A stretch of DNA of 7,546 bases, taken from the NCBI GenBank assembly GCA_030611625.1, contig JAUWPK010000183.1, positions 1-7,546 of the forward strand, read 5' to 3'. A program made the position numbers and the translations under genes. Source of the stretch: Promethearchaeum sp. Lineage in GTDB: Archaea > Asgardarchaeota > Lokiarchaeia > Sigyniarchaeales > Promethearchaeaceae. Positions 1 to 6,888 of the stretch are shown here, piece by piece (position 1 is the stretch's first letter; each line of letters starts with the position of its first letter). The notes below the pieces were generated by a model. It saw nothing but the letters and a program-made list of their open reading frames with translations, did no database searches and was not told the origin of the DNA.

Positions 1-1
1 A

Positions 2-937
2 AGTTGTGATGTTAAAGAAGATAATTGTTATCATGTGGTTATTGTTGGTGGTGGACCAGCAGCGGTATCTGCAGCAATTTATTGCCATCGATTTGATTTG
101 AAGGTTTTAATGATTGGAGAAGAATATGGAGGAGCGATTTCCAAAACTTATCTTGTTGAAAATTATCCAGGATTTTTTGAGACATCTGGTTATGATTTTA
201 TGGAAGCTTTTCAGAAACATTATGAGTTTTTTAAAATTCCCTTAATTAATGATACAGTTACAGAGCTAAAACAAGAAGAAGAACATGGATTTGAAATTCA
301 TACCTCTGGAGGTTTACATTACAAAGCCTGTAGTGTAATTATAACAACTGGTACAAAGTACAGAAAAATGAATGTTCCCGGAGAAGATGAATTCCACGGA
401 AGAGGCGTTTCCTATTGTGCTACTTGTGACGGCCCATTTTTCAGAGATAAAAATATTGTTGTTGTAGGGGGTTCTGATAGTGCTGCAGTTGAAGCACTTT
501 TCTTATCTCGTTTCGGTAAAAAAGTTAGCATTGTTTATAGGCGCGAGAAAATACGCGCAGAACCAATAAATATCACTCGAGTTGAATGTAATGATAAAAT
601 CGAGGTTATAAATAATACAATTATAACAAAAATAAATGGTAAAGAGAAGGTAGAATCGGTTGAATTCGGAGATGGAACCATATTTCCGACTGATGCAGTT
701 TTTATTGAGGTAGGATCAATCCCACAAGCGGATCTCGTTAAGGATATTGGTGTCAAATTGAATGAAAAGGGAGAAATTATTGTAGATAAATACGCTCAAA
801 CCAATGTTCCGGGATTGTTTGCAGCAGGGGATGTGACTGATATTCGTGAAAAACAAGTAATTACTGCTTGTGGACAGGCGGTTTCAGCATCATATTCTGT
901 TAGAGATTTCTTAACTGAAAATTTCTGTTTAGATTAA
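2..937 (+). CDS. trxB: Thioredoxin reductase (NADPH, FAD), 5'-truncated by window edge
   Basis: Flavoprotein disulfide reductase that passes electrons from NADPH through FAD and a redox-active disulfide to thioredoxin-like partners in the cytoplasm. Visible in order: the FAD dinucleotide-binding GGGPAA; the VENYPGF segment; the redox motif CATCDG (cysteine codons at 416 and 425); a second dinucleotide fold GGSDSA (codons from 467; usually GGGDSA); YRREKIR (codons from 536), which keeps the three arginines of the HRRxxxR NADPH-phosphate motif; and the C-terminal GLFAAGDV and ITACGQA flavin segments. The first in-window start codon, GTG at 35, lies inside the first beta strand (the reading is HVVIVGGG), so it would truncate the fold. 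The frame stays open to base 2, so the real start is upstream of the window. About 300 residues is normal for low-molecular-weight TrxB. No thioredoxin gene is adjacent. A ferredoxin- or F420-dependent relative cannot be fully excluded, but the conserved arginines favour NADPH. Confidence 0.93.
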   Translation, partial: SCDVKEDNCYHVVIVGGGPAAVSAAIYCHRFDLKVLMIGEEYGGAISKTYLVENYPGFFETSGYDFMEAFQKHYEFFKIPLINDTVTELKQEEEHGFEIHTSGGLHYKACSVIITTGTKYRKMNVPGEDEFHGRGVSYCATCDGPFFRDKNIVVVGGSDSAAVEALFLSRFGKKVSIVYRREKIRAEPINITRVECNDKIEVINNTIITKINGKEKVESVEFGDGTIFPTDAVFIEVGSIPQADLVKDIGVKLNEKGEIIVDKYAQTNVPGLFAAGDVTDIREKQVITACGQAVSASYSVRDFLTENFCLD

Positions 938-962
938 TATATCCCCCGTTTTTCATAATTGA

Positions 963-983
963 TTTTTTTTTTAGTGATTTTTT
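963..983 (+). terminator. T-tract terminator after trxB
   Basis: Two T runs on the + strand (10 T at 963-972 and 6 T at 978-983) start about 25 bases after the trxB stop codon, with no strong hairpin in front. Archaeal RNA polymerase terminates at such U-rich tracts, so this probably separates trxB from the toxin-antitoxin operon. Confidence 0.6.
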
Positions 984-1017
984 AGTCAAATTCAATTTTA
1001 GATGAATTAAGTAAAAT

Positions 1018-1054
1018 TTTATATTCTTGTTCTATATTAGATGTAATTAGTGAT
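1018..1054 (+). promoter_or_regulatory. Putative TATA box and ribosome site for the mntA-hepT operon
   Basis: A TATA-like TTTATATT at about 1018-1025 follows an A-rich BRE-like stretch. The expected start of transcription, about 25 bases on, leaves a short leader. GTGAT at 1050-1054, six bases before the ATG at 1061, fits the archaeal GGTGAT ribosome-binding consensus and supports that start codon. In such AT-rich DNA the TATA match alone is weak evidence. Confidence 0.4.
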
Positions 1055-1060
1055 TAGAAC

Positions 1061-1483
1061 ATGGATTATGTAAAACTCAGTAGAGGGGTCAAAAAAATAT
1101 TCTCAAAAAATAAAGAGATTATTGTTGCTTATCTCTACGGATCCTCTTTAACATTTAGAGAGAGTAATGATATTGATATCGGTTTACTAGTGGAAAATAA
1201 TTTTCAACCAGGAACTTTGTATGAAGCAAAACTAGGAGGAGATCTTGAAAAAATATTAAGAAAAATTTTTGGAATCTCAACACCAGTTGATTTACGAATC
1301 TTAAACAATTGTTCATTACGTTTTACTCAAAGTATATTAAAAAATGCTAAAATTTTATTTTCAAAAGATGAAATGAGAAGAATAGAATTTGAATCGTCTA
1401 TTCTCAATCATTATTTAGATATGAAACCCCATTATGATTACTATGATAAAATGAGAAGAATTCGATATGCCAATAAATATTGA
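1061..1483 (+). CDS. mntA: Minimal nucleotidyltransferase antitoxin (MntA-like)
   Basis: Small polymerase-beta-fold nucleotidyltransferase (140 aa). In type VII toxin-antitoxin systems this protein transfers AMP from ATP onto the tyrosine of the partner HEPN toxin and silences it. The catalytic pieces are visible: YLYGSS with G27-S28, the metal-binding D37-I-D39, and a third acidic residue D77 in PVDLRIL. The loop between GS and the DxD pair is 8 residues, whereas the family motif is usually written GSx10DxD, so this is a short-loop variant. The stop codon overlaps the next gene by 17 bases, implying co-transcription and translational coupling with the HEPN gene. The C-terminus is basic and tyrosine-rich and carries two MRRI stretches, one of which includes the probable ribosome site of the next gene. 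Function is inferred from motif and partner; a stand-alone nucleotidyltransferase is unlikely given the neighbour. Confidence 0.85.
   Translation: MDYVKLSRGVKKIFSKNKEIIVAYLYGSSLTFRESNDIDIGLLVENNFQPGTLYEAKLGGDLEKILRKIFGISTPVDLRILNNCSLRFTQSILKNAKILFSKDEMRRIEFESSILNHYLDMKPHYDYYDKMRRIRYANKY
1453..1458 (+). promoter_or_regulatory. Ribosome site deciding the hepT start
   Basis: GAGAAG, within the mntA coding region and 8 bases before the ATG at 1467, is the best purine-rich site nearby. The alternative ATG at 1485, one base after the mntA stop, has no comparable site at normal spacing, so the overlapping start is preferred. Confidence 0.4.
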
Positions 1484-1892
1484 GATGATAAATGGAAAAT
1501 TTGATATTATTGAGAGAAATTTAAAGTTCTTGGAAGAATATAAGCAAAAAACGGATAAAGATTTTTTAAATAACTTTAAAGATATCCAAGCGTTAAAATA
1601 TTCTTTACTAGAGATGATTGAAGCATGTATAGATATCGCTTCCCATATAATTGCAAGTAATGGATATGAAAAAGCAGATACTTATTCAGAAATGTTTGAA
1701 ATTCTTGGAAAATATAAGATAATCAGTAACAATTTAGCAACAAATCTATCAGCTATGGCAAGATTTAGAAATATTCTTGTGCATAGTTATGATAAAATTG
1801 AGAATATTAAGATATTAGAATTTGCAAAAAAGGAAACTTCTGATATTCAAAAATATATTAAAGAAATTTATGAATATACTGATAAAATCTGA
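1467..1892 (+). CDS. hepT: HEPN-domain RNase toxin (HepT-like, DUF86)
   Basis: All-alpha HEPN protein of 141 aa, the expected size for HepT. It carries the RNase and modification motif R-x4-H-x-Y as R101, H106 and Y108 (RNILVHSY). In characterised HepT toxins R and H form the composite active site of an RNA-cleaving dimer, and the tyrosine is the residue AMPylated by MntA. Every key residue is present, so the toxin should be catalytically competent and need its antitoxin. It is translationally coupled to the nucleotidyltransferase upstream (17-base overlap); antitoxin first, toxin second, is a common order. The gene ends 49 bases before the convergent hypD gene, and no T-tract on the + strand follows it closely, so readthrough into the 3' end of hypD is possible. 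The RNA target cannot be read from sequence. Confidence 0.88.
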   Translation: MPINIEMINGKFDIIERNLKFLEEYKQKTDKDFLNNFKDIQALKYSLLEMIEACIDIASHIIASNGYEKADTYSEMFEILGKYKIISNNLATNLSAMARFRNILVHSYDKIENIKILEFAKKETSDIQKYIKEIYEYTDKI

Positions 1893-1924
1893 TTATAAAC
1901 AACTCAACAGCATGAATTAACTGT

Positions 1925-1941
1925 AAAAAATAGGATAAAAA
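1925..1941 (-). terminator. T-tract terminator after hypD
   Basis: Directly after the minus-strand stop codon the minus strand reads five T (1941-1937), a short spacer, then six T (1930-1925). This suits archaeal U-rich termination of the activase-hypD transcript. Confidence 0.5.
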
Positions 1942-4305
1942 TTAAAATTCCGAATGCTCTGTTCTTTTAATAATTTCATCTTGTAGATCTGTTCCCAAAT
2001 TTATGAAATAATCACTATAACCGGCAACTCTAACGATCAAATTTCTGTATTGATCTGGATTAACTTGAGCTTCCCGTAATGTCTCAGCTGAAACTACATT
2101 GAATTGAACATGATGACCATCCATTTTAAAATAGGCTCTAATCAAATGGGCTAGTTTTTCAATACCTGTGTCATCTTTTAAAAATTGCGGTGTGAATTTT
2201 TGATTTAAAAGTGTCCCACCTGTTCGTAAATGGTCAATTTTTGCTGCAGATTTGATTACCGCTGATGGTCCATTAGTATCCATACCTTGTACTGGACTTA
2301 TCCCTTCTGAAAGAGGCATATAAGCTTTACGACCGTCAGGAGTTGCTCCGACAACAGAACCAAAATAAATGTGAACGGTTGTAGGTAAGAGATTGATTCT
2401 GTGAGTCCCATTTTTAGTGTTCGGTCTACCATCGACGGCTTTGAAAACAATATTAAAGACATCTACCAGCAGACTATCCGCATAATCATCATCATTTCCG
2501 TATTTTGGTGTATTCTTAGTTAAATTTTTAAGGATCTCCTCATTTCCTTCAAAATTATCTCCTAAAATCTCTAAAAGCTTATCCCAAGAAAGAAATTTTT
2601 TATCATAGATTTGATATTTTATCGAACTAAGATAATCTGTAATCGAGCCCATTCCCACAATTTGAATGTAATTTGTATTATACTTAGCACCTCCATCATT
2701 ATAATCCTTTCCTTTGGCGATGCAGTCATCAATTATAATGGACATAAAAACAGCAGGTAAATTTTGTGCCCAAAGTCGTTCTATCATCATATTTCCCTTT
2801 ATTTTAATATCAATAAAGTAATTTACTTGCTTTTCAAAGGCTGCGAAAAATTCTTGAAATGTAATAAAACTACGAGGATCTCCGGTTTCTAAACCAATTT
2901 GTTTTCCTGTTCGAGGATCAGAACCGTTATTTAATGTAACTTCCAATATTTTAACTAAATTAAAATATCCAGTGAGAATATATGCTTCCTTTCCAAAAGC
3001 TCCCACTTCAACACAACCACTTGCACCACCGTTTCGTGCGTCAATAATATCCTTTCCTTGTCGTGTCAATTCTTGAATAATTGCATCTGTGTTAAAAATA
3101 GAAGGTTGTCCAAAACCAGTTTTTATAATATTCAGAGCGCGTTTTAAAAAGCGATCGGGTGTTTGTTTGCTTATTTGAACATTTGAACTTGGTTGAAGTA
3201 TTCTCATCTCTTCAATAACATCTAATAGAATGTAAGAAAGCGGATTTACTGCATTGCTCCCATCTTCTTTTAAACCGCCTAGGTTTATGTTACAGAAATC
3301 TGTATAAGTATTAGATTCAGCAGCGGTTACTCCCACCTTAGGGGGCGCAGGTTGATTGTTAAATTTCACCCAGAAAGCTTCTAGCAATTCTTTTGCTTCA
3401 TCTTCAGTAAGGAGGCTTCTATCAAGATCTTTTTGATAAAAAGGATAAAGATGTTGGTCTAATCTACCAGGATTGAATGAATCCCAAGTGCTTAACTCCA
3501 TAATAACCCCAAGATGAACAAACCAATAATGTTGCAGTGCTTCCCACATCGTGCGAGGTGCATGGGCAGGAACATAATCGCATATTTCGGCAATCTTTTC
3601 CAGTTCATTTTTTCGCATTTCAGATTTTTCTATTTCTGCTAATTGCTTAGCTTTTTCAGAATGGCGCTTTGCATAGGTAATAATAGCGTCTGCAGCAATG
3701 TTCATTGCTCGTAGCTCTTCACGCTTATTAAATGCATCGGGATCATTGTAAAAATCTAAATTTGATATACTATTATGAATTTCTTGCTTAAATTCTAAAA
3801 ATCCTTTTGTAAATATTTTTTTACCAGCAACTGTATGACCTGGAGCACGCTGTTCCATAAACTCGGTAAAAACACCCGCTTCATAAGCATCAATCCAATT
3901 TTTATCCACTTGGGCAAATATCTTTTCTCGAATTGAAATACTATTCCAATATGGAATTATGACTTCGCGAGTGTAATCCTTATCTTCATCAGATACCTTA
4001 AATGATATTTTCTGGCGCTTATTTAAAATATCTAAATCCTTTAAACTATGGCAGCATATTTCTGGATAAGTGGGAGTTGCTTTCGGTTCAGGCCCCCTTT
4101 CACCAACTATAAGTTCACCAGGATTTATACAAATTACTTTATTTTCCAAGAAATATTTAAAAGCATGAGCTCTGGCTACCGGAACTGAAAATTTCTGAGA
4201 TGCCCCAGTTTTATAGAATTCTGTCATTAATTTTGCACGTTCTAAGGATAAATGTGGAATTACAGTTCTGCTTTGAGTTCTTAGTCTTTTTATACGTTCA
4301 TTCAT
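1942..4305 (-). CDS. hypD: Trans-4-hydroxy-L-proline dehydratase, glycyl radical enzyme (HypD-like)
   Basis: Oxygen-sensitive glycyl radical enzyme predicted to dehydrate trans-4-hydroxy-L-proline to (S)-1-pyrroline-5-carboxylate. Numbering from the chosen ATG (787 aa): radical glycine G762 in RVAGYSD, and thiyl cysteine C431 with the catalytic acid E433 in SGCVEVG. The positions I recall as lining the Clostridioides difficile HypD pocket all have counterparts three residues lower: F149, H157 (QRAPGH), D275, S331, F337, Y447 and T642. Length (789 aa in C. difficile) and stretches such as NNQPAPPKVG, PSSNVQISK, PKYGNDDDYAD and TGGTLLNQ also match, so HypD is favoured over choline, glycerol or formate-lyase types. 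A GTG at 4317 would add four residues and overlap the activase gene, but the ATG at 4305 has GGTGGT seven bases upstream and fits the family's N-terminus. No proC gene lies nearby. A differently specific HypD relative, such as a ring-opening hydroxyproline lyase, cannot be excluded without assay. Confidence 0.9.
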   Translation of the reverse strand: MNERIKRLRTQSRTVIPHLSLERAKLMTEFYKTGASQKFSVPVARAHAFKYFLENKVICINPGELIVGERGPEPKATPTYPEICCHSLKDLDILNKRQKISFKVSDEDKDYTREVIIPYWNSISIREKIFAQVDKNWIDAYEAGVFTEFMEQRAPGHTVAGKKIFTKGFLEFKQEIHNSISNLDFYNDPDAFNKREELRAMNIAADAIITYAKRHSEKAKQLAEIEKSEMRKNELEKIAEICDYVPAHAPRTMWEALQHYWFVHLGVIMELSTWDSFNPGRLDQHLYPFYQKDLDRSLLTEDEAKELLEAFWVKFNNQPAPPKVGVTAAESNTYTDFCNINLGGLKEDGSNAVNPLSYILLDVIEEMRILQPSSNVQISKQTPDRFLKRALNIIKTGFGQPSIFNTDAIIQELTRQGKDIIDARNGGASGCVEVGAFGKEAYILTGYFNLVKILEVTLNNGSDPRTGKQIGLETGDPRSFITFQEFFAAFEKQVNYFIDIKIKGNMMIERLWAQNLPAVFMSIIIDDCIAKGKDYNDGGAKYNTNYIQIVGMGSITDYLSSIKYQIYDKKFLSWDKLLEILGDNFEGNEEILKNLTKNTPKYGNDDDYADSLLVDVFNIVFKAVDGRPNTKNGTHRINLLPTTVHIYFGSVVGATPDGRKAYMPLSEGISPVQGMDTNGPSAVIKSAAKIDHLRTGGTLLNQKFTPQFLKDDTGIEKLAHLIRAYFKMDGHHVQFNVVSAETLREAQVNPDQYRNLIVRVAGYSDYFINLGTDLQDEIIKRTEHSEF

Positions 4306-4309
4306 GATA

Positions 4310-5122
4310 TTAACCACCTATTTTTACAGGAACATTTGTATCTTCAAATTTTAATTTTATTTTTTCCATCAATTCACTGGAAGGTTCATTAAAATTTTCC
4401 ATTTTGTAAAGTAAATTTAGTTTAATGTATTTATTTTTCCCAATTTTATGAAAAGGTAAGAGATCAATACCTTGAATATTATTCAGACCAGATATAAAAT
4501 CGCGCATCTTATTTAACTCATCATTATCATCGTTAATTCCTGGTATAATTGGAATCCTTATGATAATTTTACTACCGTTTTCAGAGAGCCAGATTAAATT
4601 TTTTAATATTTGCTGATTGGAAACTCCAGTATATTTCTCATGCTTCGTGCTGTCAATAAATTTTAAATCGTATAGAAAAAGATCGACATAATCCTGAATC
4701 TGTTTTAAAATTTCTTCAGTTGCATAACCTGATGTATCTAAAACCGTATGTATCTCATTATTCTTGCATAATTTTAATAGAGATAGGAGAAATTCGGGTT
4801 GACTTAAGGGTTCTCCACCGGAAAAAGAAACTCCACCCCCAGACTGATCATAAAATATAATTTCTTTTTCAATTTCTTTAAAAACATCACTTACGGAAAC
4901 TTTTTTCCCAATAATCTCAATATTTTCTGAGTGTTTATCTTCATTTTTAGGATTTATGAAATTCTCGGGTTTAAAATTCTGACTTTCGGGATTATGGCAC
5001 CACCAGCATATTAAAGGACAGCCTTTAAAAAAAATCGTTGTTCTTATCCCCGGACCATCATGAATTGCAAACTTCTTGATATCAAATATAATTCCCGAAT
5101 TTGCAATCCCTAATTCCATCAT
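4310..5122 (-). CDS. Glycyl-radical-enzyme activase, radical SAM, lacking ferredoxin-domain cysteines
   Basis: Radical SAM enzyme (270 aa) that uses a [4Fe-4S] cluster and S-adenosylmethionine to abstract hydrogen from the glycine of the downstream enzyme. Visible: the activase signature IHDGPGIRTTIF; the cluster motif C35-x3-C39-x2-C42 (GCPLICWWC); NPESQ; the SAM-binding GGGVSFSGGEPL (residues 95-106); LDTSGY; the LFLYDLK strand; IPIIPGIND; and LPFHKIGKNKY. Most activases of non-PFL glycyl radical enzymes carry two extra ferredoxin-type clusters between the radical SAM motif and GGEP. Here that region (about 43-75) is a short charged linker with no cysteine, and the only other cysteine in the protein is C119. 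The stop codon is four bases before the hypD ATG, and the two final glycine codons supply the hypD ribosome site, so the pair is tightly coupled. The start could be either of two adjacent ATGs (5122 or 5119). Confidence 0.92.
   Translation of the reverse strand: MMELGIANSGIIFDIKKFAIHDGPGIRTTIFFKGCPLICWWCHNPESQNFKPENFINPKNEDKHSENIEIIGKKVSVSDVFKEIEKEIIFYDQSGGGVSFSGGEPLSQPEFLLSLLKLCKNNEIHTVLDTSGYATEEILKQIQDYVDLFLYDLKFIDSTKHEKYTGVSNQQILKNLIWLSENGSKIIIRIPIIPGINDDNDELNKMRDFISGLNNIQGIDLLPFHKIGKNKYIKLNLLYKMENFNEPSSELMEKIKLKFEDTNVPVKIGG
4313..4318 (-). promoter_or_regulatory. hypD ribosome site embedded in the activase's last codons
   Basis: On the minus strand GGTGGT (the final two glycine codons of the activase) sits seven bases before the ATG at 4305. 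It matches the CACC core of the archaeal 16S tail and supports that ATG over the GTG at 4317, which would lie on top of it. Confidence 0.6.
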
Positions 5123-5160
5123 ATCTCATAAATCATTTTTAAATAATAAGTATGTCCATT

Positions 5161-5176
5161 AATAAATTAAATATAA
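5161..5176 (-). promoter_or_regulatory. Candidate promoter for the activase-hypD operon
   Basis: The minus strand reads TTATATTTAATTTATT here, 39-54 bases upstream of the ATG at 5122. A TATA box at this place would start transcription near 5145 and give a leader of roughly 20 bases. A second AT-rich stretch (TATTTAAAAA, about 5136-5145) is closer than usual to the start codon. The assignment is weak because the whole gap is AT-rich. Confidence 0.3.
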
Positions 5177-5195
5177 TGGGATTGAGGTTTAAGGT

Positions 5196-5220
5196 AAAAA
5201 AAAGAAATAAGAAAAAATTT
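5196..5220 (-). terminator. T-tract terminator after the SCP2-like gene
   Basis: The minus strand downstream of the SCP2-like stop carries six T (5217-5212) and eight T (5203-5196) separated by a T-rich spacer. It lies before the activase gene and so makes the SCP2-like gene its own transcription unit. Confidence 0.6.
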
Positions 5221-5235
5221 GTGTTTAAATTACGT

Positions 5236-5655
5236 TTAAATATCCAAAACATCTCGGAATAGAGCCATAATGTTCTGAAACTTCATACCATCAGAAATTG
5301 CTCCATCAAGCTTTAATTCCCCTTTCATGAAGGCCGTATTTGAATCTACCGCACCAGAAACCATGCCAGCAGCACATTTTGCATCACATGTAAATGCCAA
5401 ATCAACAGGTTTTAAAGTTCCATTCCCAGCAGAAAACTTTCCACCTTCAATTTTAATCCACATATGCTCACTTTCAGGCTTATCACTAATTACGAAAGAA
5501 TATGTTTTAGTTAAATCTTCAAATTCATCTTGGAAATCTTCATCGGAGTTTGCAATACCTACAAGCAACTCCATGACTTCGGGAACTTCTTCCCAATTTA
5601 GCTCTTCAGCTTCTAGCTTAGAAAGATATTTTTCTTTAAGTTCTTCTATACCCAT
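5236..5655 (-). CDS. SCP2 sterol-transfer-like lipid-binding protein
   Basis: Single-domain protein (139 aa from the ATG at 5655) of the SCP2 fold, a small cytoplasmic pocket for acyl chains or other hydrophobic ligands. The family signature is in the C-terminal half: a beta strand around residues 84-89 (VDLAFTC), the helix ahead of NTAFMKGELKLDGAISDGMK (residues 106-125), then an amphipathic C-terminal helix (QNIMALFRDVLDI). The N-terminal 50 residues are strongly acidic and helical. A TTG at 5664 would add three residues, but the ATG at 5655 has GTGAG nine bases upstream and a leader of about 20 bases from a good promoter. The gene is flanked by its own promoter and terminator, so it is probably monocistronic and well expressed. 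The ligand cannot be predicted; archaea lack the animal SCP2 context, and a sterol ligand should not be assumed. Confidence 0.85.
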   Translation of the reverse strand: MGIEELKEKYLSKLEAEELNWEEVPEVMELLVGIANSDEDFQDEFEDLTKTYSFVISDKPESEHMWIKIEGGKFSAGNGTLKPVDLAFTCDAKCAAGMVSGAVDSNTAFMKGELKLDGAISDGMKFQNIMALFRDVLDI

Positions 5656-5668
5656 AATAAACAACTCA

Positions 5669-5680
5669 CGTATTGTTACG
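5669..5680. repeat. Short inverted repeat at the predicted SCP2-gene transcription start
   Basis: CGTA and TACG arms flank a TTGT centre (12 bases), placed over the predicted start site of the SCP2-like transcript. It could be an operator, but arms of four bases may be chance. Confidence 0.25.
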
Positions 5681-5700
5681 TTACTTTTTTTGATTAAGAA

Positions 5701-5716
5701 TATATAAACCTTTTTG
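5701..5716 (-). promoter_or_regulatory. Strong BRE/TATA promoter for the SCP2-like gene
   Basis: The minus strand reads CAAAAAGG followed directly by TTTATATA (box at 5708-5701), a near-ideal archaeal BRE plus TATA box. Transcription should begin about 25 bases downstream, near 5678, giving a leader of roughly 20 bases to the ATG at 5655. This is the clearest archaeal signal in the window. Confidence 0.75.
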
Positions 5717-5784
5717 AATGTTTTTTTAGAAATAAGTTAATCTTATTGTAAAATCGTTTATCAGTGAAAAATAAAGAGATATTC

Positions 5785-5820
5785 AAAAAACCGCATTGAT
5801 TTTATTGAATTAGCTTCAAT
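5785..5820 (-). terminator. Possible terminator after the DUF2156 gene
   Basis: Downstream of the minus-strand stop lies an inverted repeat (ATTGAA and TTCAAT arms, 5804-5820, five-base loop), then six T on the minus strand at 5790-5785. The T run is short and 13 bases from the stem, so support is modest. Confidence 0.35.
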
Positions 5821-5826
5821 TAGAAT

Positions 5827-6735
5827 TTAGGATTTAAATTTAATTTTATATTTCTTGACATATTTTATCGGATGATAATGTTCTTTAGCGTTCCTTAGAT
5901 TAAGATCTCCCAAATCTTGCTCTCTATTAATATACTTAATTGAACTGTCTAATTTTTCATAAAATTGCTGTGCTACTGCTTGATATGCGCCATTAAACTC
6001 AGGATTTGCTTTTTCAACATGAACAACAATAGTATCTTTGTTTAACAACTCAGCAAGAGTATATGCGACTATAACTCCATCTACTTTGATAACCCCACCA
6101 TCAAATTTTAGATCTTTCCAATTAGTAAATATTTCGTGGATTCCGAGGTTTTCTTCATTTAAACTCTCGTCATCATAGCAGGCTCGAATTCCACACCATT
6201 CATCTTGCATGTTTAATATTGAATCGATTAAGGATTCATCTAATTCCTCATAAGACCATTGATATTGTCTCTTAAAACGATTTAATTTTTTCCTAAAATT
6301 CGCATAAGGTTTCCCAGGCAAGGAAACAAGATCATTTCTATCGTAAACATAATCCCAATTGCCACGGTCTTCTAATATTTCGTGCTTTATTTCTGTTTGT
6401 TTTAATTTATCCAAATCCTTTTCGGGAAAGCGAATCAATTCTAATTTTAATTCCAATTTTTCTGAGATGTCGATTAAATATTCAAGTGCTACGGTTTTAT
6501 TATCACCCATAGAAGATAATGCAGACAATACATTCGGTCGTTTAGCGGTAGTGGAAGTGAGAATTAGTTGATTTTCATGTATTGTCCAACGGAATTGATA
6601 ATGATTTCGCCACATAAAAAGATTAGTAAAGGTAAATTCCGATATTTCGGGTTGATATTTATTAAGGTATGAATTAAAAATTGATCTGTCTTCCATTGTA
6701 ATTGGCTTAAAATTGGGTGGTAGAATCGATCCCAT
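5827..6735 (-). CDS. DUF2156 (LPG-synthase C-terminal-like, GNAT-fold) protein
   Basis: 302 aa from the ATG at 6735. The protein looks like the stand-alone DUF2156 family, related to the C-terminal aminoacyl-transfer domain of bacterial phosphatidylglycerol lysyltransferase, but with no membrane-spanning domain. Family-like stretches: FKPITMEDRSIFNSYL (9-24) and ISEFTFTNLFMWR (31-43) at the N-terminus; WDYVYDRNDLVSLPGKPYANFRKK in the middle (127-150), followed by a basic segment; AYTLAELL and HVEKANPEFNGAYQAV (224-254); and YINREQDLGDLNLRNAK followed by YHP (268-289). The family's substrate in archaea is not established; an amino-acid or acyl transfer reaction is an inference from the fold. 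The open frame extends 15 codons further up to 6780, but that stretch (tyrosine and isoleucine rich) does not resemble the family N-terminus, and a TATA-like AACTATAT about 29 bases before 6735 would fit leaderless transcription from the shorter start. Confidence 0.8.
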   Translation of the reverse strand: MGSILPPNFKPITMEDRSIFNSYLNKYQPEISEFTFTNLFMWRNHYQFRWTIHENQLILTSTTAKRPNVLSALSSMGDNKTVALEYLIDISEKLELKLELIRFPEKDLDKLKQTEIKHEILEDRGNWDYVYDRNDLVSLPGKPYANFRKKLNRFKRQYQWSYEELDESLIDSILNMQDEWCGIRACYDDESLNEENLGIHEIFTNWKDLKFDGGVIKVDGVIVAYTLAELLNKDTIVVHVEKANPEFNGAYQAVAQQFYEKLDSSIKYINREQDLGDLNLRNAKEHYHPIKYVKKYKIKFKS

Positions 6736-6760
6736 ATAATAATAATAACAAATTAAAATC

Positions 6761-6768
6761 ATATAGTT
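6761..6768 (-). promoter_or_regulatory. Candidate TATA box for a leaderless DUF2156 transcript
   Basis: Minus-strand AACTATAT centred near 6764 is about 29 bases upstream of the ATG at 6735. That is the distance expected between a TATA box and the first base of a leaderless mRNA. No ribosome site precedes that ATG, which agrees with leaderless initiation. Confidence 0.35.
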
Positions 6769-6888
6769 TTCAATTATCATTTACAAGAATTTTGACCGAA
6801 TTTACTTTAATTTGAAAGATTGATGAGAGATATTATTTTTTTTAAGTATTTTTATTTTTGAATTTATCTTTTTAGTTATAACGGAAAT

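Noticed and set aside
35..37. GTG as the true start of the thioredoxin reductase
   Set aside because: It lies within the first beta strand of the FAD-binding fold and the frame remains open to the window edge, so the gene is truncated rather than starting here.
535..756. Minus-strand open frame of 73 codons
   Set aside because: Antisense to the trxB NADPH domain, with no recognisable domain and no ribosome site I could see; a shadow of the real gene.
1371..1461. Two copies of a 13-base sequence (AAATGAGAAGAAT at 1371-1383 and 1449-1461)
   Set aside because: They are in frame and both encode an MRRI stretch within mntA; most simply coding similarity, not a mobile or regulatory repeat.
5327..5707. 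Plus-strand open frame of 126 codons
   Set aside because: Exactly antisense to the SCP2-like gene, very serine-rich, which is typical of a reverse-strand artefact, and it runs through that gene's promoter.
6359..6571. Plus-strand open frame of 70 codons
   Set aside because: Antisense within the DUF2156 gene, low complexity (S/N/F-rich), with no independent support.
6736..6780. N-terminal extension of the DUF2156 protein to the ATG at 6780
   Set aside because: The extra 15 residues do not resemble the family N-terminus, and a TATA-like element falls within them at the spacing expected for a leaderless start at 6735. It is not fully excluded.
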